Shown here piece after piece: positions 54,589-64,000 of a DNA stretch of 64,000 bases. The translations under genes and the position numbers were made by a program. How positions within the stretch are numbered: the first letter of the stretch is position 1; each line of letters opens with the position of its first letter. The notes under the pieces are model-generated. The model saw nothing but the letters and a program-made list of their open reading frames with translations. It ran no database searches and had not been told where the DNA came from. The DNA is from Hyposmocoma kahamanoa (taxonomy: Eukaryota > Arthropoda > Insecta > Lepidoptera > Cosmopterigidae): positions 10,138,855-10,202,854 of the forward strand of contig NW_020653945.1 of assembly GCF_003589595.1 (NCBI RefSeq), in the 5' to 3' direction.

Positions 54589-55589
54589 TCAGTTTGTAAC
54601 TGTTTGTTCAATTGAGACTCGTTTAGATTTTGATTTTTTTACACACCTCAAAAGATACGTGTATTTGGGTGTCGTTAATAACAGGGGAATAATTTAGAGG
54701 ACATCATTTAAACGCAGATATAGGGTTTGGTTGTCTATGAACAATTTTAAGGTCGCTCTTTATGTGTATAACAATTATTAGATTATGGATTTTGTAATAA
54801 AATAAATAAAACGCTAGAGATGTTTTTGTGTATTACTAACAATGCACAAATGAATATTATTATTTTGGATAAATATTTTAGCTTCTCGCCTCTCTATGGC
54901 CTATAAGATTTTTAGTTAATTTAGAGTGTACAGATGTTAAATGTGTAATTAATTTCATAACGAATTTCACCTGTGAAGCGCAACAATTGCGTGATTGACA
55001 TCGAACCAAACATTGTTTATTATTATTATTATTAAAGAAAAATCAACCTTTTCCTTACGCCGTCTCTGTAGTATAGTAAAGCCATCATGCTGTGTTGCCG
55101 TTGGATGGTAGAACGCGGTACGATTACTTACAACGTTTTAGCGTAGCACTGCTCATTTTAATATTAGTTCAATGTAACCGCTTGGAAAGTAAAATTTTTG
55201 TGAAACTACTCAAGATATTTCCGAAACAAAATTGTAGGAAAAAAAAATTAGAACTTTTTTACTTAATACACCATTCGCTGTTACATAAGCAACAACCGAT
55301 GTACAATTATATTAATGCTATGCCACAACTTGCGCCATTTGGATTGTTTTGCCACAACATGGGCCTCATTGCGTGGATAACGGAAACAACGTGAAGTTGC
55401 CATGTATTTACTTTTTTTTAGTCGCGCGGAAACCCGGGGACGATTCATGGCGCGACACAGTGGTTCGAACCATAAAAGTGTTTGGACATAGTATACTTAA
55501 AATGCAATTTTTTAAAATTAAAAAAATTTTAACAAAATTTCCAATTGGAGTCATACTTTAGGATTAATTAAACTTCAATATGGAGAGTG
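54589..55589. other. Intergenic, no gene seen
   Basis: AT-rich. A 100-codon frame at 55092-55394 has no domain, no splice signals and a composition like random sequence, so I do not call it a gene. Confidence 0.4.
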
Positions 55590-55850
55590 AAGCCGTAGCC
55601 TAATGGTTTGACCTACCGCCTCTCAAACAGAGGCCGTGGGTCCGAATCCGGACTCGCACCTCTGTATTTTAATTTGAAATTTACCATGTACTTTTCGGTG
55701 AAGGAAAAACATCGTGATAATGCCTGCACGTCGAAGGTTCACAACCTTCGGAAACCCTCGAAAAACCCCAAAGTCCCCAACCCGCAACCTTCGCCTGAGA
55801 GGAAACACGTGCCCAACTGTGGGACATAGAAATGGGTTGATGGTGATATG
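55590..55850 (+). repeat. tRNA-derived SINE B, plus copy
   Basis: GCCGTAGCCTAATGGTTTGACC, CTCTCAAACAGAGGCCGTGG, GAAATTTACCATGTACTTTTCGG and CCCAACTGTGGGACATAG occur in the sense order of the family. It lies between astacin 2 and C3G. Confidence 0.8.
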
Positions 55851-58800
55851 GAGAGCAAGATAAAAATCTGCAGTTCATATTTTACTTCTTGTTTCGGCGA
55901 TTGTAAAAATTAGTATTTAGCTATTGCCACGTTTGGACCCATTTTGGACCGTTGATTAATGGTGCGTCAGGAGTGCCCCGTCCTACGGTGAAATAAATAT
56001 TTGAAGAAGTATAATACCAGTACCATTAACACAGTTAATAACATATTTCGGGGTATAAAGCAGCTCGTAATACAGTATTATATAAAAAAAACTTGAAAAT
56101 AACGATGTCGACGAGCGACGCAACTAAGGTAGCTCAAACAATATTCTTCTGAATAACTGAGTATGATACGACTCATTGAGCTATATATTTCTTATGATAA
56201 ACATCGACAACACATGTGTTACAATATTTACGTAAGCTTTATCTGTAACATTTGTTATTGTCCTTCAATAATAGAACAACATATTTATTTTTCTCTTAAT
56301 GTTGTGTTTTGATTTTCCTCTCTTTCCCACATCTATACTCATTGACTTTTTATTTGTAAGTCAATGTCTATACTCAACCGCTTGTATGGGGGTCGAACCA
56401 CTGTGCCACTGCCTCCATAAAGTTTATAAATTACACTAGTGTATAAAAAATACACCGCTAATAATTTTGCTGAAAAATGTAGGCGAAAACCAGTAAAAAT
56501 ATTAAATTCCAACGACTCAAAACGCTAAGACTTAAGATGTATCGTTTTACCATTTGGCGGTAAAGTGTTCTCCACAGGATTACTTACGCATCGCGTCATT
56601 ATCACAAGTTAAGTAAGAGTAATTATCGTCCGATAAGTCTTTCATTTAGCTAATATCGCCTTGACAGAATTACTAAAGTGTTGTGGACTAATTATGTTGT
56701 AACATTATACTTACATTTAAATTGTTTTATTTCATTGCAACCAGTTTCTCACAACGGTGAAATGTTTGCTGCTTACTTCCTAAATACTGAGGTTTTCTAA
56801 GTACCAATTAACGTGGTATATTATACTTATAATACAAATAACAACAGTGAATAGTTTCTATAAATAAAAGATAGACGTATGTTGTAAATAACGTGCTATA
56901 TTTATTTTACAAAATAATTACAAAAAAAATCTTGACACACAAAAATTAAAACTGTACACGCATGCAGTTCAAATATAATACGGGTTTTTATAACTCAATA
57001 AATGTAATGTACAAATAAATCGTAATTTATGTAATAATATAAAAAATACTTAACGTAACGTAAAATATTATTAATATATCTTTAAGAAATCATAAATCGC
57101 TTCCAGAATAAACTATAATATAAAATGTTATTTATTTTTTAATCCATTTGATACATTATGGCATTTTGATTTAACATAATACTGAACTTGCTAATACAAC
57201 AAAATTATGTACGCTGTTCACTAAATGTGAGACATTTTAAATTTCTAAGGTCGTAAGTTTAAATTGCGATATTGTGACGAATCAGAGGCTATTAAATTTA
57301 CTATTACAGATCTAAATAGTATACTACTCGAAAACACGTAACGGGACTTGTAAACAAATTTTGACACTATACACATCAATTACTGAATAATTAATTTAGG
57401 CAGTCTTTAATTATTACTCAATTAATATAGGTTATCATATCAATCCGTTGCAATAGTTCGCAATACATTTAAATAAATAATAATACCAGACAACAAAAAT
57501 GGTAACGTATCTAAAACTTAACTATCGCTCAAATTACTATACAATCGTGTCAGACCTGTCGTGCACATTTCTTAACCTGCACTTTTATTCATGCCTTTCG
57601 CAATAGTATAAAAAGAAAATAAGTTTTCTTTCTACATAACCCTTTGCTACATATGTATAAGCTCCTATTTTGAACAGCATACATTTTTACTAACTACAAT
57701 GTGCTATATCAGATGATTACCAGGCCACTACTAGGCAGTTAAGAGACCCTACATTTGTAGACCTGAGAAAAGAGGTTAAAAAATATGTGCAACAGATCCG
57801 ACTATTATCAGCACACAATTGCAAAAAAAGCTGTAAAACATTCTAAATATTGGTCTAGTTAGTTATTGCATGGAATCAAATGTTCCTTTTGAACAATACA
57901 CAAACTACCAGATCGATGTAATCATACGTATTACCTAATAATTACTTTGCCAAGTCAGTATCACACCAATGTTATTGTGAATACTGCTTTAGATATATAG
58001 TAGTTTTAACATTTAGAATTTTGTTCTTTAACGTTAAAGAACATATATTCTAAAATTTAAACATACTGAAATGCATCATGGACAGGCGTAATACCGGCTT
58101 AGGCAGCTGTTAATATTGGGGTTCATTTAATCTTACGCTAAACATTCGCCTAATATAATTGTCTACGTATAGAGGACGTCAATAAGACTGAGTAAGCGGC
58201 ACGCTACATGAAAAGTATCACAAATTGTGCAGCGACTCTACCAATAATAAAAAATTATTGCTATTTCATTGGAGACATCGTCGTCTTAAGGCAAAGTAAG
58301 TAAATGCGAACGTTACACTATTTCGTTTAATATCGCCCTACAGTAATTGTTTTTAAACGTGATTATTGTTAACACGAATACTGAGACTATCAAAGTGAAT
58401 AACGTTTCAAAAATTTCATACACACTTCGCTACGGCTTCAGCTTGTACTGAATCTTAAGCTTAATTTAATGTTACTATAAAGTAGAATGACACAAATCGT
58501 GACGATTCGTACACTCAAATATAGATCTCAAAAGTACGCTATTCATAAATCGTACGCCACCCAAGGCGGCATTTTTAGGAGAAATATAGTTTCTGAATAT
58601 CAAAAATAAAAATTTGCATTGAATTTCAATATGCACAAAAATATTACATTAACCATAAAATAGTTCGATACGAATTAAATGGCATAGAAATAGACGCGCT
58701 TGTTAAATCTTTTCCGTCGTGTTAAAACGTCATAAAATACAAAGACACTAAAGTCCATACGGTAGTTTTGATCCGTTTACAGTCGAAAGTTGAATTTCTT

Positions 58801-60063
58801 TGGTATACCTACAGTAAATTTACACCAAGTGCTGTGAATTGCATCCTACCGTAAAACCTTGCACAATTAAATTAGGTAGCGTTTGTGAACATTCCTTTTT
58901 GCTAAAAGTAAATTGTTCTATCGAAAAAATCTTTCTTATAACGCCAAGCGACCTTAAAACTCGAAAATTACTTATCCGTGTTTCAGAAATGGGACGCTTT
59001 TGTTTTCAACATTTGGCACACACTTCATGATATGTATCGGTTAACACGGTGCATAAATGTAGACTGTAATATAAAAATAGTTTATTATCTATAAAATATT
59101 ACGAAAAACATAGGGATCACCTTCAGGAGTTTAATATTATTGCTTGCTTTCGATTAAAAACTATGGAAGCCCCGATGTATTGGAGTATTATGTATGGTCG
59201 AGGCAATGAATTATCAAATTCAACGCTTTTATTTTGATTTTAAACAAAAGCAATAGTCCCATTTCTCACTCGAAATACTCGTTAATATTATTTATCGTTA
59301 CGCGGTAACAACGTGCAATCGCAAATATTAGAACATTAGAAAACACTCGACGGTCAATAAGTAATGTCGAATACTAACCTACTTCAATAAAGTTCTCTAA
59401 TTCGATGTATTGAATAACTTTCGAAGCTGGCCTACTTTACGTTATACTGACATCAATGGCAAATATAGGTACAACAACGAGAAGAATATCAATGACATTA
59501 ACCCTAAACACTTAGGCGTCACTCGTTTCTTTAGTACTACGCAAGTCACATGCTGATATGTAGGACGACAGTAACTCGATATCAATACTGATTAGGAAAT
59601 TTGGCTCTTATTCACGTTCAATTACGATAGATATTCATGTCAGAAGTATTTGTAAATGTATAATCGAGCACCTTATCGTCGCTGTTGATCTGTCACACAC
59701 ATTCGCTCTCGGACCGATCACAGTTGAGAAATCGCAAAATTACGAGTAATTACATTAACATTAATTAGGCCTTTTTAGGACAGATAATCACATTTCACCT
59801 AACCCAAAACCTCGTAGATATAAGCCTCACCTTGTCTTCAGCTTTTCACACACACTCGGTACAACCATTCCTCTATTCTTTGGATTTCAATTTTATCTGT
59901 GAACAAGGAATTGTAGTATTAAAAAAAACATAATACATATTTTTGTAATACACTTCTTAATTGTTATGATAAAATACAAATTATATTACAATTATTCTAC
60001 AACAGTCAACGTGGTTGAACTAGGGAAGGCACCCTTTTGTAACTTGATATTTTTTTAATTTTT
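55851..60063 (-). other. Repeat-poor AT-rich stretch, possible long C3G 3' UTR
   Basis: About 4 kb with no SINE or MITE that I can see, unlike every other stretch of this size in the window. No coding frame is present. Minus-strand AATAAA occurs near 56896, 59082 and 59228. It could be a long 3' untranslated region of C3G or simply unique intergenic DNA; sequence alone cannot decide. Confidence 0.3.
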
Positions 60064-60190
60064 AGTATACCAAATAACGGGACGAACAATTCGTGCGCCT
60101 GATGGTAAGCGACACGCGTATCCATAATAGTTGCAGTGCCATTCAGGGCTTTAAATCGCAAAGACGTTAGAGGCACCACCACTGCGCTCA
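60064..60190 (-). repeat. Dispersed repeat A, truncated minus copy
   Basis: CGGGACGAACAATTCGTGCGCC, CATAATAGTTGCAGTGCCATTC and GCACCACCACTGCGC. It is about 130 bases beyond the C3G stop codon and would be part of the 3' UTR if the transcript extends that far. Confidence 0.75.
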
Positions 60191-60316
60191 TCAATATTAT
60201 GATTCCAACCTTTCTCTATAGCAGTCAAAAAGACAGTAAAGCCACAGCGAAGTAGAAGATTCAGATTGTCTATTTACATTGTGAAGTTTACCTTTTAATG
60301 CTTAAAGCATCATCGT

Positions 60317-63300
60317 CTAGGCAGCGGTCTGTGCAGGTGCAGGCGTAGGCGCATTGACGAGCGCAGGTGTGGGAGGAGGACCAGTCTTAGCGCGACCACC
60401 ACGGGGCTTGATGCTCTCTGACACTTGCCACATAGCTTCCTCGCTTAGGACATCGTCAAAGTCGTTGAACATCGCCTGGATCCGCTCGTTCTTCTTGAAC
60501 TTGTACTGTCTGCTAAAGATAATAATAACATGTTTATTATCGTCGTCGCCACTGATAAAAAAACTGTGGTGGTGCTTACTATACGACTAGGAAATTAAAT
60601 TCACTAGGGTTGTGCCGTACTAAACTTGTTTAGAAGTAAAATTAGACATTTGGACGGATTTAAAACGTAAAATCACTGACCAAGGAAATAGTATACTTTT
60701 ACGCTAAAAAAATTGACGAAACCAAAGTGATGAAGCAAGCAATAAGATAAAATTTTATACAAAACTATTATACGCACTCTTTATGAAATCTCTTCATGTT
60801 CTCCATGATGTGGTACTGTTGCCAACGCTTGGTGAAGTTGATGACTCCGTCCTGTAGCAGGTCGGGGTTCCCGATATGTACGAACGTCAGATCTTGCAGG
60901 ACTAGACCACTGCAAAAAATATGACGGTATTAAAACAATGTTCTTCGACAAAAAGACGAAACGCCCATTAAATTGACCCTCTTAGGCGATTTTTCAGTCA
61001 CTGTATCAATGGTAATGAAGTTAGCAGAGATTTCTTTTGTTTCTCTCAGGAACGTAAGAGAATGAACTATTCGAGTTTCTCTGTAACATCTATTCGCCAC
61101 GCTTTGAGAATCTTACAACGAGTTGCATAAAATATTTTAAATTTAATATGTTATTAATTTTATAATACCATATAATACTCAGCACAACTAGAGACAGCAT
61201 ATTGATAAATGGACCATTACTTAATTAACATTATGTGTAATTTGGCTTTAGGATTGTTGAAATAACAAGTAGCAAATATGTTATATCTAACGCACTCTAA
61301 GAATAATAACTATACACAAGGTATACAAAAGGTTATTCATTATTTCCTTCATTATCATTAACTCATTTACAAGTCCCACTGCTAGGCATGGGTCTACTCT
61401 CGGGCGAAGAGTTGGGCCATAGTCCGCCACGTTGGCCCAACGCGGGTTGGGAACTAAGCAGGGTTGTGAACCTTCTTCGATGAGCAGGCTTCATCACGAT
61501 GTTTTCATTCACCGAAAAGCTCTTGGTAAAATTCAATTAAATTTCGCACATAAATTAAGGTGCGAGCCGGATTCGAACCCACGGTCTCTGCTTGAGAGGC
61601 GGTTAGTCAAACCATTACGCTACCACTGCTTATTTTATTTACTTATGTCATCTTTTTTTATGTCATCATTATTAAATAATAATAATAATAATAAAACTTA
61701 CATGTATGGTATACAAGGTGGTTGTGTTTCAGCCAACGCCAGTCGGTACGCGCGGAAAGAGGATGATGAGTCGATGATAGCGCAATGATCAAGGAGCGCA
61801 TCGTCGATGGCCCGAGGCCAGCCCAGTCTTCGCACTGGAGGTGAATCCAAGGCTGACACGAGAGCCAGGTAAGAGTTGAAGTTATTCATCTTGCGTAACG
61901 CCTTCATTACTTTTAGGAATTTACTGGCGTATTTCTCTCGTTCTTTGGCTTCATCCTGTAACATTTATTTAATTATAATGTTAATATTGTTTAGTATAAT
62001 GCTAATTCCAAAAGCAAAGTATTCATTCAATTGAAGTAATAAAGTACAGCACATTTATACACATATGCTTGATAATAATGCAATTACCTGTTCCAATATC
62101 CTTGACCTTGCCCAATAGCTCATCTTATTAAAATGCTCCGTAAAACGGGTAAGATTTGGCGAGCTCTCTTCAGATTGGTCTCGTGGCCACGACAGCACCT
62201 CTGCGGTAGTAATTCGCACAAACAATGCTGCGTCTAACAGCGTCATTTGTTCCGCTAGGTCTGTGGCTTTGAAGTCTAGAAGGGTGTCGCGCCGCAGGGA
62301 CACTGCTCCGTAGCATGGTGTTTCGTATTCGTAACGGTGGTTTGACTGAAAATATAATAACGAAATTTATATTTTGTTAACTGAAAACTGTAGAGAAAAT
62401 AGTATCAGAATAAATAGCAAAATAACTTCTACAAAAATATTAAACGAATATAGTATAATGCGTTACACATATGCAAAGGTTAAATTAATCAATAAAGGTT
62501 TGATTTAAATTTCAATGAATAAAAGATAAATAAAAATATTTACCTGTTGGAAATGTATTTGCTTCTGTTTGTCGACTAGAATCTGTCTGAGCGCCTTGGC
62601 AATCGGTAGTTCTTCCACCTCCACCAACCAATAGATGAACTTCATTATTTCTTGCATCAGTGGTTGGTCTAAGTCGGACATGCTATAAAAAAACATACTT
62701 TGTTTAAACAAGTTGTTTTTATTTTAAATATTTTATTGATTTGATATTCAATTATTTTTTTTTGTGAAATAGCTCCACTAGTTTGTTGTAATCATTAATA
62801 CAAAGATCGAACACTCAGAAAAAATTCCTTCGATCCAGTTGGATCCGACCAGACCAAGTTGTTTTTATGTTAGTTAGAATGTAGTTATGTCAATCTGTTT
62901 AGATCTAGTTTTAATGACTTCAATGCAGTATAACATAGCTTTATAATGTGGAAAACTCCCAGAAATTATGATTTCGATTTTACGCAATTCTACCTTATCA
63001 TACAATCACATGTGGTACTTACGTAAGATCAGCCACAACTCTAGTCAACAGGCTAAGCGTGGATCTCAGCTCGTGCGGCCGCGGGCGGAAATGATGCGCT
63101 CTTCTCACAAGCCGTGCAACCAGACCGCTCGGCGACACCCACGTACGGTAAGTCGCCAGAAACGCCTCCTGGTACGCAAAATCTGCGCACACACCACTAA
63201 GTATTACTATATAGTTACGTGTCATTTTATAGGAATCAAGCGTCAGTAAACAGAATAGGCTGTGACTTTATATATATTGAAACTTTAGGTTCACATAAAC

Positions 63301-63917
63301 CGGCAAACTAAAGGTCAAAAAAAACAATCGTGTTTATGGTCAACTTGTATTACATTGCGTCCGCATCTATTCTGTTACTCGTCAATGGCAAAGGCATCCC
63401 GTAATGATTCAGTTCACTTTACATCAACTGTTTTATCAAGTGGTTAAAAATGACTGTTATACGGGAATTTTAAGCATAAAGCATGAATTAAAAAAATGCC
63501 AAGTAATACTAAATATGGAAATAATATATTTTTTAAGTACTATAATTTACGACTTCTTTGTAAAATACACAAAAGTAACAAGAGTTAGATTTTTCCCTTT
63601 CAAAATTATAAATTCAAATACGTATACCTAGTAAATTATTTTTGCGACATCCGTTAGTCACTTTAACATAAATAAAGTCAGGCAGTCCAACGTTAACCAT
63701 AAATAAAAGATATTACACTTATATGTATATAAGAAGCATGTTTCTTATTTAACGCTACAAAGGTTATTGTTGGTGTTATTTTAGCGTCAAACACAACAAA
63801 CGTTACATGCTAAGAACATCCAAGCAACAGCAAAGCGTTAGTTAATTAATAAGAAGAAAAACCAGAGAACGTGTGCCCGAATTGTACAATGATTCAATCA
63901 CTTACACTCGTCCGTTT
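60317..63917 (-). CDS. C3G: C3G/RAPGEF1 Rap guanine exchange factor, 3' part
   Basis: Seven exons, minus strand: 63906-63917, 63023-63182, 62544-62682, 62088-62345, 61702-61955, 60778-60909 and 60317-60512. They splice in frame to about 382 C-terminal residues. C3G activates Rap1 by exchanging GDP for GTP downstream of Crk adaptors and receptor tyrosine kinases. The first three exons give the Ras exchanger N-terminal (REM) motif (YQEAFLATYRTW). The CDC25 catalytic domain follows: DLAEQMTLLDAALF, SPNLTRFTEHFNKMSYW, RKMNNFNSYLALVSALDS, IDSSSSFRAYRLAL, then PCIPYIGLVLQDLTFVHIGN across an intron. The ending LSEEAMWQVSESIKPR matches the C3G family rather than SOS or other RasGEFs. The last 25 residues are a Pro/Ala/Thr-rich tail not seen in the vertebrate protein. 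The Crk-binding proline motifs would lie in exons beyond 64000. Confidence 0.92.
61365..61632 (-). repeat. tRNA-derived SINE B in a C3G intron
   Basis: CACTGCTAGGCATGGGTCTAC, GCCATAGTCCGCCACGTTGG and GGATTCGAACCCACGGTCTC, then TCAAACCATTACGCTACCACTG. Antisense on the plus strand, hence in the same orientation as C3G, between the exons at 60778-60909 and 61702-61955. Confidence 0.8.
61678..61694 (+). repeat. Short (ATA)n run near a C3G splice donor
   Basis: ATAATAATAATAATAA lies directly beside the GTAAGT donor of the exon at 61702-61955. Confidence 0.6.
62763..62860 (-). repeat. tRNA-derived SINE C tail in a C3G intron
   Basis: TGTGAAATAGCTCCACTAG, GTAATCATTAATACAAAGA and AAAAAATTCCTTCGATCC are the complement of the body of the SINE at 48893. 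Confidence 0.65.
63906..63917 (-). CDS. C3G: Probable 12-base microexon of C3G
   Basis: In gene sense the sequence is an acceptor (CTTTCACTTTACAG), then twelve bases AAACGGACGAGT, then a donor GTAAGT. With a G from the preceding exon it encodes E-T-D-E and supplies the first base of the next codon. This is the position where vertebrate C3G has the motif TETD ahead of the REM segment. The frame joins the following exon at phase 1. An in-frame stop about 60 bases upstream means the exon cannot extend far if this acceptor is not used. Confidence 0.6.
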
Positions 63918-64000
63918 CTGTAAAGTGAAAGCATGAAAGTTTTATGGTTAGATGCGATGGAACAAGAAGATTACAAAGTTACAGTAAAAACCGACAAACT

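Noticed and set aside
55092..55394. 100-codon plus-strand frame between astacin 2 and C3G
   Set aside because: Composition like random AT-rich sequence, with no domain, splice signal or repeat homology.

Overview
The window looks like insect nuclear DNA, most probably lepidopteran. It is AT-rich, its genes have short exons separated by kilobase introns with GT-AG borders, and it is packed with short tRNA-derived SINEs, MITEs, mariner copies and GC-rich non-LTR retrotransposon 3' ends. The species cannot be named from sequence alone. Repeat boundaries are read by eye and are approximate unless a target-site duplication is stated.

Layout. Positions 1-28,900 hold no gene I can support. This part is intergenic or intronic and consists of a 13-bp minisatellite, a mariner copy, many SINE and MITE copies, a GC-rich LINE block that runs into a 400-base assembly gap (17800-18199), and a large Harbinger-like MITE with a GTGA microsatellite inside it. 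The right half has four genes, all on the minus strand: (1) LRSAM1, a LRR-coiled coil-SAM-RING E3 ubiquitin ligase with an uninterrupted reading frame (28996-31098); (2) a six-exon astacin metalloprotease with an unusual acidic tail of about 655 residues (31832-43019); (3) a second six-exon astacin with no tail (44863-53971), whose fourth exon carries one extra base that breaks the frame just before the zinc site; (4) the C-terminal REM and CDC25 part of the Rap1 exchange factor C3G/RAPGEF1 (60317-63917), whose 5' end lies beyond the window.

The two astacins are tandem paralogues. Their introns fall at the same places and in the same phases (1,1,0,1,0), and exons 3 and 5 have identical lengths (110 and 137 bases). 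Both keep a signal peptide, the FEGD aspartate switch of the propeptide, HExxHxxGFxH and four cysteines. Gene 1 has Leu instead of Met in the Met-turn and has gained the acidic tail, which includes a tandem repeat of about 105 residues with a coding GAA expansion. Their introns are the main landing zone for repeats: a foldback element with arms of about 410 bases, a second mariner copy, and a LINE inserted into a SINE with a clean target-site duplication.

I found no CRISPR array, operon, rRNA gene or convincing functional tRNA gene, and no clearly new biological system. The observations most worth checking are the broken astacin, the tailed astacin with an altered Met-turn, a probable 12-base C3G microexon, and the nested retrotransposon insertions.
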